Part shown: piece after piece, positions 42,158 to 58,200 of the stretch
Numbering within the stretch: the stretch's first letter is position 1
Layout: each line of letters starts with the position of its first letter
Source of the DNA: Cyanophora paradoxa
Taxonomy: Eukaryota > Glaucocystophyceae > Cyanophorales > Cyanophoraceae
Direction of reading: 5' to 3'
Assembly (NCBI GenBank): GCA_004431415.1
Contig: QPMI01000400.1
Span: 1 to 64,000, forward strand
DNA length: 64,000 bases
Translations under genes and position numbers: made by a program
The notes under the pieces: generated by a model
Seen by the model: only the letters and a program-made list of their open reading frames with translations
What the model was told of the DNA's origin: nothing
The model's database searches: none

Positions 42158-43810
42158 ATGGAGCCCGAAGACGCCGTGCGCGCCGCGCGGCACGCCGTCA
42201 ATGCGGGAGACGCGCGGGCGCTGGAGGGCCTGCTGAAGACGAGGCCGGAGCTCGCCAACGCGGAGTACAGCGCCGATGGCAGCTCGCTCCTCCATGCCGC
42301 CGCGCGTGAAGGGCACGCTGAGCTCGTTCAGGTGGCCGAAATCAATACGCGCTCGCCGATCGAGCGTCGCGCCGCTCTGCGTCGTATGCGCAGCGAATGC
42401 AATTGACGCTTTTTCCGTTGCGTGCGTGCGCAGCTGCTTCTCGACGCAGGTGCAGACCCGAGCTGCCGCGCTTCAAGAGCCTCAGTCCCGCTCCACGCGG
42501 CTGCCGCGTCGGCTTCGCGGATGGGCACGGGCATCGTCGAGAAGATTCTCGACCGCGTGTCGAACGTCGATCTGCACAAATCGAATGGCTGGACCGCGCT
42601 CTTCATCGCAGCCGCTCACGGAGGCAAGAACGCGCTCCCTCTGGTCGATCTCCTTCTGAGCAAGGTGGGCGACCTCCTGCGTATGCGAACGCGTGCAGCC
42701 CGTGCTCACTGCTGCTGCGCGCAGGGCGCGTCGGTGGACGTGAAAGACAAGGACGGCCGGACGGGGGTCCACGTGGCCGCCCAGTACTCCACCCCCCAGG
42801 TCGTCGAGCGCCTCGTCCGCGCTGGGGCCCCCGTCGTGCGCCCCCGCGCTCCGCCCGCCTCGCCGCACCCGGCTGTAGGATGCTTGCGCTCACGCCGGGG
42901 CCGGGCAGAGCGCGCGGTCGAACTCGGGGCGCACTCCGCTGCTGACGGCGGCCTTCCACGGGCGGCTGGACAACGTGCGGGCCCTCGTCGACGCAGGGGC
43001 CGCGCTTGACGAGCACGACAACGTATGCCCGACGCCCTCGCTGCGCCGTACCTCCCCGCGCGCCGTGCACTGAATTTCGAACCTGCGCGCGCTGCCCCAC
43101 AGGGCGGGAGCACCGCGCTGCACGAGGCGGCGAGGGGCGGGCACACCGAGGTGATCGATTTCCTCCTGAAGTGCGCCCCGCCATGCTCCGCAACCCTGCC
43201 CCTGCGCCTGGGTGCGACGCCGGGGGCGCGCGCGCAGGCGGGGCGTGGGCGCCTCGGGGCGGGACACGGTGGGGCTGCGGCCGCTGCACCAGGCGGCGAT
43301 GGGGGGCCACGCGGCCGCCCTCGCCCGCCTCCTCACCGCCGGCGCCAGCCCCGACGAGGCCGACGACGACGGGTGCGTCCCGCCCCCACTCCCGCTCCGC
43401 CGGCGCCCCTGACCCCCAACCGAGATGCACTCCACTGTACTGGGCGGCGGCGCGGGGCATGCTGGAGACCGCGCGGGCGCTGCTGGACGCGGGGGCGAAC
43501 CCCAACGCCGCCGGCAAGCACCGCGCGCCCCTCCACTGCGCCAGCGGCTGGTGCTCGCCCCGCCGCCCCACACCGCCGGCCGGGGCCCATGGGCGACTCG
43601 TGACGGGGCGGCAGGGGCCACGCGGCGGTGGCGGGGCTGCTGCTCGAGCGGGGGGCGGACCCCGAGGCGATGGACGACGAGGGCAAGCGGCCGCGCGACG
43701 TCGCCCGCGGGCCCGCAGCCGACCTCCCCGCCCTCCGCGCCTCCTCCGAGCCCCGCGCCACTGGGCCAAGCCCCCCGACGTCGGCTAGCCCGCCATCCGA
43801 TGACCCGTAA
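42158..43810 (+). CDS. Ankyrin-repeat protein, multi-exon
   Basis: ATG at 42,158 (MEPEDAVRAARHAVNAGDARALE). At least eight ankyrin units are separated by short introns: SSLLHAAAREGHAELV, VPLHAAAASASRMG, GWTALFIAAAHGGKN, GRTGVHVAAQYSTPQVV, TPLLTAAFHGRLDNVRALV, STALHEAARGGHTEVIDFLL, LRPLHQAAMGGHAAALARLL, PLYWAAARGMLETARALLDAGAN. The last exon ends at 43,810 in a Ser/Pro-rich tail. Typical cytosolic protein-interaction scaffold; partner unknown. The first intron is 42,333 to about 42,432. Confidence 0.85.
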
Positions 43811-44169
43811 TCGACTCGACGGATCCCGGAATCGGAGCGTAGGCCAGGTTCATGCCATGGCCAGATCTAGAAGTCTTTCGTCTTGGTAGGACGTAGGTTA
43901 GCTCTGGACTTTCATTTCAAGTAGCTATAGGGTCAAGGGTGTAAAGGGGCGGGCAGAATCGCCGAACTCGGATGTATCGCGATGCGTGCAGCTGCTGAGT
44001 GCGCATGCGCATGGGCTACTGAATGTACACCGCGCGACGGACAAAGCGGACAGGGACGGGAGCGGGAGAAGGGGGCGGGGCGGACGGGTCCGGAGGGCCG
44101 GGGGTTGGTCGGGGGCGGGGGGGCGAAGGGGGGCGGGGGCGGGGTGGCGGGGGCGGGCGGGCGGGGCTG

Positions 44170-47055
44170 CTACTGTATGACGGCGGCGTCCTCGCCCGGG
44201 GCGGGGCCGTCCTCCTCGGCCGAGTTCTGCGCGAAAAGGTACTCCGCCAGGTAGTCCACCGGGTCCTCCGGCCGCACCTTGCACACCTGCCCGCCCCGCC
44301 GGCTCGGGACGGGCCGGCCGAGGGGGCGCGGGGCGGGGGCGCGCCTGGATGAGGCCCTTGGTGAGGGTCGGGATGACGTTCTCCATGAGGTACTTGCGGA
44401 GCGGGTAGGAGCGGACTTCGAGGATCTCGCGCTCTTGCGCCTCGACCTCGGCCATGCGTGCCGCCTCCGTCGCGAGCCGCCGCGCCCGGTCCTCCGCCTC
44501 CAGCCGCTCCCGCTCGTGCAGCTCGAGCCGCGCCTGCTCGTGCTTGCGCGCCTCCTCCGCCTCCCGCTTGCGCGCCTTGGCGTTCACCTCCTCCTCGCTC
44601 GGGCCGTAGTTGTGCGGGGGCCCGACCTTGTCCGCCACCATCTTCAGGATCGCCTCGGGGTCCGTTGTCACCGACGTGTCCGCTGCCGCCCCGCCCCGTC
44701 GGCCGCGAGCGCCGCCGGGGGGCGCCGGGGGGCGCACCGTGGACGATGATCGTCTCGCGGTCCTCGAAGAAGTTGAGGAGGGTGTTGTTGACCTTCTCCG
44801 CGTCGCTGCGCTCCCGGTACTCGCGGAGGCGGCGCGTGAAGCCCTCCTCCGTGTTGTGCGAGCCCTCCACCGCCTCCTGCGGGAGCGCCAGCACCCGCTG
44901 CTTCAGCGTCTCCTCCGGCGCCTCCAGCGCCAGCACGTAGTCCGGGCACAGGTTCGCCTTCTCCTGCTCCCCCGCACCCCCGCCGCCGCGTCAGCTCAGG
45001 TCCCCGCCCCCGCTCTCGCGGCGCGGGCGGGCCGGGGCCGGGACGGGCGGGGCCCGGCGCACCGGCTTCTTCTTCTTCTTGCGGCGCTTGGCGCCCTCCT
45101 CGCCGTCGCCCTCCTCCTCGGGCTCCGGCTCCTGCGCCCGCCCGCCCCGCGTCGGTCCCCGCCGCCGCGCCGCGCCGCCCCGGGCAAAGCGGGGCGGCGC
45201 GCACGGGCTCGGGCTCGGGCTCCTCCTCCTCCTCGGGGGCGTCCCCCTCGGGGGCCTCCTCGCCCTCCGCCGGCTTCTTCTTCTTCTTCTTGGGCTTCTC
45301 GTCGGTGAAGAGCAGGAGGGCGTGCTCGAAGCTCTTCGGGTAGCCGTCGATGACGAAGCCCTGGTTCATGCAGGGCGCGCTCAGCAGCTTCCGCTTCACC
45401 GCCTCGATCACCTTCTCCTCGGGCAGCCGCGCCCGCCCGTCTGGCCCCGCCTTCTCCCGCAGCTGCTTGGCGAGCTCGTCAGAGCCGGCCATCGCCTCCC
45501 GGATGACGTCCGCCACGCGGATGTGGTGGATGCGGTACTCCCGCGCGATCCGCTCCGCGTAGAAGGACTTGCCGGCCGCCGGCGGGCCCTCCACCATCAC
45601 CTTGACCGGCGTCAGGCCGCGCGTCTCGCGGAACTCGCTGATGATCATGGGGAGGCTCTCGATGAGGCCGCCCCTGCAGCGCCAGTCGAGGCCCTCGAGC
45701 TCCTGGATCACCCCCGACTGGATCCGCACGTCGATCTGGAGCACGTCCACCCGCCCCGTCTCCACCACCTGCCCCCCCGCCCCTCAGCCCCCGCCGCGCC
45801 GCCGCGCCGGGCCGGCCGCACCTGCGCGAGGATCTCCTCCTTGCTGAGGTACCGGACCTCGCCCGTGCCCAGCTGCTTGCTGACAGCCTGCCGCCCCCCG
45901 TCCCCTTCAGCGGCGCCGGGGCGGGGCGGGGCGGGGCGGGGCGGGGCGCGCCATGGTGATCTGGCGGAGGGTGTGGTGCGAGTCGTCGACGGCGACGATG
46001 TACTGCTGCTCCTCCGGGGGCGCCGCGATCACCTTCCCCACCACCTGCACCGCCCCCGTCACGCCCCGCCCCGCGCCCCGCCCCGCCCCGCCCCGCCCCG
46101 CCCCGCGTCAGCCGCGCACCGCCGCCAGGTCGTGCACGTAGATCGTGGGCACCACGTTGTCCCCGTCCCCGACGCACGGCAGCGCCCGCGGGTTGCACAG
46201 CCACGCGAGCTGCGCGGAGAGCGCCGGGTCAGCGGCGAGGCGGCAGCCGCCGACCGGAGGCGCGGCGTGCCTTAAACATCTGATGGAACGTCTCCTCGCC
46301 ACCGCCGTACGGGATGCCCGCGCACACGACGTATGTCTTAAGCTTGTTCGCCTTCTTCGCCTTCACGACCAGCTTCTCCACCTGACTCGCACCGCTCAGG
46401 CACGCCGCGACGCAGGCGAATGCGCGCGTCGCAGGCGGCAGCGAGCAGCGAACCTGCACGTGGTTACGGTACAGCGGGTGTGGCCGCCGGTTCTTGAAGT
46501 CATCCTCGGTCAGCAGGCCGTCGTTGTCCTCCTGCGCGGCGGGCGGGTTGGCTTGTTGGAGACGCTCGGGGCGGCGGCAGGGGCAATTGCGCACCTTCTC
46601 CTTTGGCGGTGTCCGCGCCCAGCACATTACGGAAGACAAGCAGATGAAAGTCTTCTCCTGGTCATAGGATGCGGACTGCAGCTCTGCGTCACCACGTTAG
46701 CCGCGAGCACGCGAATCGCCTAGCGCGGGTGCAGTTCCTCACGGCGCACCCTGGATGGCGAAGGTGGCGTGGTCCGTTTGGTTGTTCTCCAAATCGTAGA
46801 TGATGACTTGGGCGGACAACAGGCCCATCTTAAGCTCCTCTCCAGGCATGTTCTAGCGGGGCGGGGACGCTCGTCAGCCCCGCAGCTAGAGCAGGAGCCG
46901 AGAGTGCGGCCGCCGCGCACGGGGTATTCCTGCGCGAGCCATGCCGGCTTCCGCTTGCCCTGAAGCGTGCCCACGACCTCGTGCTTTGCTTCGCTGAGCG
47001 CTTTGCCAATCGCCCCGCCGACATAGCAGTCCGCGTTGTTGACGAAGACCCGCAT
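44170..47055 (-). CDS. Adenylate kinase 7 (AK7) orthologue, multi-exon
   Basis: ATG at 47,055 (MRVFVNNADCYVGGAIGKAL). Domain order matches AK7: an N-terminal NAD-epimerase-like region (KTYVVCAGIPYGGGEETFH; VPTIYVHDLA), then an adenylate kinase core with P-loop EGPPAAGKS (about 45,565-45,588) and NQGFVIDGYPKS. A Lys/Glu-rich insertion and a long charged coiled coil (EEVNAKARKREAEEARKHEQ) follow, with a C-terminal VRPEDPVDYLAEYLF Dpy-30-like segment. It ends with a TAG at 44,170-44,172. AK7 balances adenine nucleotides in motile cilia, so the host is probably flagellated. One intron (before VCKVRPEDP) seems to be GC-AG. Confidence 0.85.
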
Positions 47056-47586
47056 CCTCTCCGCCGCAGGAACTCACCTACTACGTGCAGTCGATCTGCT
47101 ACGGGTGCTTGCTTGCTGCTGGCTAGTGTTCTTTCGCTCGGCCAATATAGACGACAGAGAATTCACCGTACCCGCAAAACAAAAAAAGTTGGCGCTTCCT
47201 GCGTGCGCGACTCGGCAGCCAACTACTACTTGCCGTGTCGTCCATGGCCAGCAGCAACACGATGAGTGCTTCCTTCATTCCTTCATGTTGGCGCTTCCTT
47301 CATGCAGTGGCGCATGCGCATGCGTGCGCGACTCGGCAGTTAACTTAGTAAATCGTCGTCATGATCAGTACTAGTGCAGCTACTTCTCGCCATCCCCGCG
47401 GACGTCGACATGACCCTTCTCTTGCGAACCGCCGCGGCCGTGCAACTGCGTGCAGCCGGGCACGGATTATGTTTGTTCTACGAGATCAGTCGCTACCTCG
47501 AGCAAAATTGGGGAAAAAGCCGGAGCCGGGATCGGGATCGGGGAGCTCAGAGCCAGGAGCTGAACTTCAAAGAGGGGGTGGGATGG
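47056..47586. other. Intergenic region with an imperfect repeat
   Basis: No gene seen. TTGGCGCTTCCT followed by a GTGCGCGACTCGGCAG word occurs twice (about 47,189 and about 47,290), with CATGCGCATGCGTGCG between. Confidence 0.4.
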
Positions 47587-49680
47587 CTAGGCGTAGGAAT
47601 TTTCGTGGACGACGGGCTTGAGGCGGATGACGAGGACGGAGACGTTGTCCATGGTGTGCCTGCGGAGGGCCTCGCGCACGAGGGCGTCGGCGACGGCCTG
47701 GAGGGAGGAGGGTTCGGAGGCGAGGGCGCGCTGCGCGGCGCTCAGCGTCGCCACCGGCGGGCCCCCGAGCGCCCGCGCCAGGACGTTCGCCGCCGAGGGC
47801 TCCGACATGCTGTGCGGCAGCCGCCGCGGGCCGCCGCTCGTCGGCGAGGCGGGCGCCGAGGAGGCGTTGCCGGCGCCGGCGGGACGCGCGCCCGGGCTGA
47901 GCGAGGGGGCGGGGGCCTTGGGGGAGGAGAGGGAGAGGCCGGGGCCGATGGCCGGCAACCGCACGGGGGACGGCGGGCTCGTGCTGCTCGGCCCCGGGGC
48001 CCCCGACGAGGGTGCCGGCCCGGGGCTGAAGCGGCCCATCGGCGAACCGCTCCCGCTGCCGGAGCGCGTGCGCGGCAGGCCGCTGACGCGGGCGAGGGTC
48101 GGGGAGGCGGCGATCGCGGGGCCGGTCGAGGGCGAGGCGAGCGGGGCGCTCGGCTTGCCGGCCGCCGGCGGAGAGAGAGGCGGCGCGGCGGGGCCCGTGG
48201 AGAGGTCGGAGACGGTCTTCTTGCGGCGGTCGGCGAGGAGCGAGGCCTGCATGGCGGCCGGGTCCGAGAACTTGCGCGCCCCGCCCCGCGAGCCGGCCGC
48301 CGCCGCCGCCGCCGCCGCCTCGCGGTCGCGGGCGGCGGCCTCCTTGGCGGCCTCCTTGGCGCCGGCCTCGGTCAGCTTGCGGCGCACAAAGTCCACCACG
48401 TCCTGCGCCCCGCCGCCTCGCCGGGGGCCGGGCGGCAGGGCGGGGCGGGGGGGCGGGGCGGGGCGGGCCTGGGAGCTCATGACGTCGTAGAGGCCGTCGC
48501 AGGCGAGGACGATGAACTCGTCCTGGTCCGTCAGCGTGTACGTGTGCACGTCCGGGTCCGCCTGCCCGCACCCCGTCGGCCCCCCGCGCGGCCGCGGTCG
48601 CGGGGCGGAAAGGGGCTCGCACGGTGATCAGGTCCCCTCGGAAGCCTTGCCCGAAGGTCTGCCGGCGCGTGAGGAGGGGCAGGCGCGGGAGCGGGCGGGG
48701 GCGGGGCGGGGGCGGGAAGGGCAGTCGGCTCGCCTCTGTGGCGTTGTCCTTGAACTGTGCGGGGCGGGTGAGGCGGGGCGGGCAGGAAGGGGAGGGCGGG
48801 GCGGGACCGCACGTCGATGTCCCCGAGAGCGCGGGAGACGGCGAGGCAGCCGTTGACGGCGTTGCCGCGCACCCAGCCGCCGGCCGCCTCGATGCGCTGC
48901 CGCTCGAGGGGGAGCGCCGGCTTGTGGTCCGTCGTGAGGTCCATCGCGCGGCCGCGCCGGGACATGATCGCCCGCGAGTCGCCCACGTTCGCAACCACCA
49001 GCGTCTTCCCGTGCAGGATCGCCGTCACCTGCGCCCCCTCCCCGTTCAGGGGAATCCTCCGAGGCGGCAGCGGACCGGAGGCTGCGCCCACCGCCGTTGA
49101 TCCGCACTCGATGCCCTTCTTCCCAAGCGTGTCGAGAAACTGGCGGTCCGTGCGCGTGTACGCCTCCTTGACCGCCTTCGGGATGTCGCCTCGGAAGGAC
49201 CTGCCGAGGAGCAGGTCGACTACAGCGGGAGTTCGCTGGAGCTAAGCAAGGTTGGTGCGATCGGCAGCTATTCGCGGTGCTTGAGACAAGCACACGGCAT
49301 GGCAAGCTCCAACCCTGGCAAGCTCGCGCTCCAGCAACCGCGACTGGGATGCAGCACGCACCCTGATCGAATGATGTTCGCGTGCAGATGCGTTTTCATG
49401 TACTGTGCACACTCCGCCCCGCCGTGGCCGTCGAAGCTGGGCGGGCGGAACGGGGGTGAGGGGCCGTCGAAGCTGCGGGTGAGGGGCGGCACGGACACTG
49501 CGAAGTAACTGCATGGCATGTTAACGTCTGGAAACTTTTGAGCAAGGTCCACGAGCACAACATGCTCATCTGCAGGGCGAATTGGAAGGCGCGGACTGGG
49601 CGGATCTCGGGTGACGCACCCTCCATGCTTGGGCGCATCCCTTGCGCGCACGACGCGCCAACGACGGGAACGATGTCCAT
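47587..49680 (-). CDS. PP2C-family protein phosphatase, multi-exon
   Basis: ATG at 49,680 (MDIVPVVGASCAQGMRP). Splicing gives the PP2C motifs in order: SMEDEHVVLVDL, YFAVFDGHGGAE, GSTAVV, VANVGDSRAIM, LTTDHKPALPLE, RIEAAGGWV, LAVSRALGD, FIVLACDGLYDVMSS, and the C-terminal TMDNVSVLVIRLKP. The metal-binding Asp residues of DGHGG, ACDGLYD and MDNVSV are present. A long Ser/Pro/Ala-rich insertion (about 47,790-48,300) separates the last two motifs. The intron after DVMSS(Q) appears to begin with GC. Removes phosphate from Ser/Thr; substrate unknown. Confidence 0.9.
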
Positions 49681-49899
49681 TCTTTGAACTGACCAGGGGG
49701 GCCGGTACTATTCGACGCTCCTCATGCTCGCCTCGCCAATCAGCTGCTTACAGCGAGCTCGCGAAGAGCGATGGATGTAGCAATGGATGTAGTTACAGCG
49801 AGCTCGCGACCCGCGCCTCGCAGGAACTTCTCGTTTCGGGGGGTATACGACAAATCAGGCGCATCCTCCGGCCCGACGAGTTCATCAAAAGCAGCTTCC

Positions 49900-50636
49900 A
49901 TGGCGTTCGTTAGCAGTCTGGTAGTTCGCCCGAGCGCTGGCGTCGTCGGGAGCTCGGCATCGTCCGCAAGCTGCAGCCTCCGGTCTCCGGCGCGCTCCTC
50001 CGCGGCGTCGGTCGCACGCGCGTTGAGCGCTGGAAGCATCGCAAGCTCTTCCTTCCTCGCCAGCCGACGCTTCGTGCCGATCCGTGCCCCGGCGAGCTTC
50101 TCCGCCGGGCGTGCCTTTTTCGTGTCCGCCGCCTCGGTGGCGGACGTTCAGAAGCAGATCGACGGCGATAAGGTAGTAGTTTTCAGCAAGGTGCGGCGCC
50201 ACGCGCAAGGGTGTGCGACTGCACACACTAGGCGCCCCAATGATCAAACCCGCGCGCTCGCAGACTCACTGCCCCTATTGCTCGCGCGTGAAGGGCCTCT
50301 TCGCCGAGCTGAACGTGCCGGCGAAGGTCCGCGCGACGCTGTCAGCCCGCCTCGCGCGTGAGCCTTGGCTTGCCGCGCAGATCGTGGAGCTTGACGAGGT
50401 GGCCGATGGAAGCGCCATTCAGGCCACCTTGTTGGAGATTACCGGTCAGCGGACCGTGCCCAACGTGTAAGCCGCACACTTGCCGCACTCTTCCTTACTC
50501 AGCTGACACGCGCCCGCTTCGGTTCAGGTTCATCGGGGGCAAGCACGTCGGGGGGTGCGACAATACGATGGCGAAGCTGGCGGACGGCAGCCTCAAGACA
50601 ATGCTGGCCGATGTCGGGATCTCCATCTCCATTTGA
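49900..50636 (+). CDS. Glutaredoxin (CPYC type) with organelle-targeting extension, four exons
   Basis: I choose the ATG at 49,900 (MAFVSSLVVRPSAG). About 80 Ser/Ala/Arg-rich residues with few acidic ones follow, as in a plastid or mitochondrial presequence. The mature domain has VVVFSK, THCPYC (active site codons at 50,270-50,281), the TVPNVFIGG substrate-binding loop and GGCDNTMAKL. Introns are GT-AG with ends at 50,261, about 50,388 and about 50,528. Dithiol glutaredoxin using glutathione. Two earlier in-frame ATGs (49,771 and 49,783) exist but would only lengthen the leader. Confidence 0.88.
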
Positions 50637-50856
50637 GCGCGCGGGGCCACCACACTCGGGTCCCCCCATGTGTGCTGATAACGATTAATTACCTTCTAAT
50701 TTAGACTGGGACCTGACGGGCTTCCTTTGGACTGGGACCTGACGGGCTGAGCTAGCTCTAGAGCTACTGCAGCAAAAAAAAAAACTACACAGCACTAAAT
50801 CGCGTGCTGCTGCAAAATTGAGGTCCGACGGTCGGCCCGAGGGCCCTACATTTGCA
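50637..50856. other. Convergent intergenic region with a tandem duplication
   Basis: The word GACTGGGACCTGACGGGCT occurs twice, at about 50,704 and about 50,730. An A10 run lies near 50,775. No gene. Confidence 0.5.
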
Positions 50857-55073
<4,217 letters not shown>

Positions 55074-55283
55074 CCCCGCGTTGCGCGGCGGCCGCTGTCA
55101 AGACTTGCCGCTAGCCGTGGGTCGGCTAGCTCATCCACGTTAAGCTAGCTGAAGTGTTTGGATGCTCGTTTTCCCTACCAGACAGCCAACCGGCCACGGC
55201 GTCCGCGTCTTCCTTAGCTGCTAGAAACTGTACCCTTCGTGATGCACCTGTACCCCTAGGCAACGGCTTGACTCGCCTCGCGC

Positions 55284-58200
55284 ATGCAGTCGTTCCTGCG
55301 AAGATACCAAGAGCGCTGCGCACTAAAGAAACAGCATACCAAGCTAATAGCAGGTCCGGCCTTCTTCAGCCTGTAGGGTCGTCCTGCGTCTTTCTGGCTT
55401 CGGGAAATCGCCGCTAAGCGTCCCGCTTGCGTGGCAGGTCAAGAGCTTTCCCGCGGCTATATCAAGTTTGCGGGCGCTGGCCTCTCGGACGCCGAAGCTG
55501 TCCCCATCGCCGAGGCGCTTTCCGTGCGTAGTTGGGCCCTAGCGTGGGCCCTGCCATCGATTTCGAGACATTGAGAATGACAATTCAGGGAGATTCGTTC
55601 GTTACGAAGCTCAGTCTCCGTTCCAACCAGCTCGGCGACGGCTTTTGCATCGCGCTTTCAACCGGTCTGCCCACTCCGCTGACGCTGCCTCAAGTGTTCT
55701 CGCACTCGCTTCGCTTAGCTTGCGCAGCGCTCAAAAGCAACCGGCACCTGAAGCACATCGACCTTCGACAGAATCCTATCGGCATCCGAGGCGCACTCGC
55801 GCTTTGCGGGTCTGTTGCGCCGCGACCCTTATTTTGACACACGTATTCTCACACATTCTTAGCTCCGTCAAAGACTCTCCTAGCGTTCAAACTCTGCTTC
55901 TTGAGGGAGCGAACATCAGCGAACAAGTGAGCCGCTTCTCCAACTCACACCTCCAGTCATTCTGGCTGACCCAATGAAAGGTTGCGCACACTCTCGATCT
56001 CATTTTGAGGGAAAGGATGCCGAACGAGAACGTCTTCGACAACGATTCGGAAGGCGAGGACCTCTATGCGCCCGCGGGCGGTGGCCCGCGCGAGGGCCAC
56101 ATGTCCCCTGGGGGCCGCGCGCCCACCCCCTCTGGCGGTCGCCCGCCGACGCCTTCCGGTGGGAGCTACGCCAAGCAGCATGCGGGCAGCAGCAGCGCGC
56201 GCGGGGCTCGCAGCCAACAGGATCTCAACGATCTCTTCGGCGACGAGGACCTCGCTGGGGGCGTGGACCTACCCGACAACTCGGGGGCACCGGCATCGTC
56301 CTACCCCAGCCGCCAGCCATCCGAGTACGGCCGGCACGATCACGGATACAGCGAGCAGGCGTACAGCGAAGCGGCGCAGGCGCACGATGCGGGGTACGAC
56401 GACGGCGAGCACGGCGAGCACTACGACGAGTACGAGCAGCCGCAGCAGGCCATGCCTCCGCCACCGGCCCCGCAGCAGTGGGGCTCCCGCCCTCGAACGC
56501 CGGCTCCCGGGGAGGGCCAGGGGCAGCAGCGGAGCAGCCGGCCGGGGACGCCGACGGGGCGGGGCCAGGTGCCCGTCGTCCGCCTGAACCTCCAGCAGGT
56601 GACAGCCCTCCAGCAGGCCTCCGGCGCCCCGCCACCCCCGCAGCCGCAGCCGCAGCAGCAGCCGCCGCCCCGCGCGCGCTCCGACTCCGGCCCCACCGCG
56701 TACGACCGCTACAGCGCCGCGCGCGCATCGGCCGGCTCCATCCAGTCCCTCCCCTCGACCGCCGCGTACGCCCGGCGCCCCTCGAGCCCGACGCAGTCGG
56801 CGATGGGGGCGCGCCCCGCGAACCCGTTCCGGGCGGATCCCGCGGGGGGCGCGCACGGCGGCTCGGGCCTCTCGGCGGTGCTGCGGGCGCCGGAGGTGGA
56901 CCGGACGGCGGAGGAGGTGGACCTCTCGCGGCACGCCTTCACCCGCGTCCCGACCCTCGACCGCTACGGTGCCATCCGCGTCCTCGACATCTCCCGCAAC
57001 TCCATTAGTGCGCGCCCCGCCGCCTCCCGCCCCGCCCCCCCCTCCCGGTCCGACGCGTTCCGCCCCGCAGGCAAACTCGAGGGCCTGCCGGTTTTCCTGC
57101 AGCACCTCGACGCCTCGCACAACTCGATCGAGATGATCTGCGGCCTCGACGAGCTCCGCAACCTGCAGGTGCCCAGCGCCCGCGCCCCGCCCTGGCGGCC
57201 CTGTGAGGGGCCAACGGGCCCCCCGCAGGTCCTCAACCTCTCCCACAACCGCATCTCGCGCGTCTCGGGACTCGACATGAACGTCGCCCTCCGCCAGGCG
57301 CCGCCCCGCCCGCCCCGCTCCGCCCGCCCCCGCTCACTGACCGCCCCGCAGCTCGACCTCTCCCACAACCGCATCCGCCAGGCCGTCAACCTCGAGCACC
57401 TCAAGAGCCTCGTCTCGTGCGCGAGCGCCCGGCCGCCCTCCGCGCGGCGGCGCGCCCGACTCGTGGCGCACGCAGGTTGGACCTCGGCCACAATCAGATC
57501 GCGACGATCGAGGCGCTGCGCAGCCTCTCCCTCAACGCCCGTCTCGTCTCCCTCGTCCTCTCCGGGAACCCCGTCACCGAGTCCGCCCGCCCCGCTCCGC
57601 CCTTCCTTGCGCCCCCGGCTGAGCGGCGGGCTGCAGGGTGCAGGGCTACCGCCCGACCATCCGCGCCATCATGCCGAACCTCGCCGCCCTCGACCTCCAC
57701 AGTGAGCCGACGCCTTCCGCCCCGCGCCGCCGGGTGGCCCGACCGACGCCGCGCCGCAGAGCTGCCCGCCCCCGTGGACTCGCCGGCGCGCAACGCATCG
57801 CGGGGGACCTCGCCGGTGCCGGGGGCGCGGCCGCAGTCTCCGACGCCCGAGACGGCGATGCAGCAGCGCTCGTCGCTGCGGGCGGCGGCGGCGGCGATGC
57901 CGGGCGCCCAGATGGTGATGAGCCGCTACGGCGAGGAGATCCCCATGGTCTCCCTCGACCTCTTCTCCGGCATGCCCGTGCACCAGCAGCCGGCCCGCGG
58001 CCCCGCCCCGCAGCCGGCCGTGCGCCGCTCCTCCTCGCCGGCGACGCGGCGGCCGCCGAGCCCGCCCCTCCACCCGGGCACGGTCCTCTCTTCGTCGCTG
58101 CGGCAGCCGACGCCGGCGCGGGGCATCCCGAAGGGCCAGCTGCGGCTGGGCGGCCCGGGGGCGTACGACCAGCGCGACGCCGCGTACGCCGCCGGCACCG

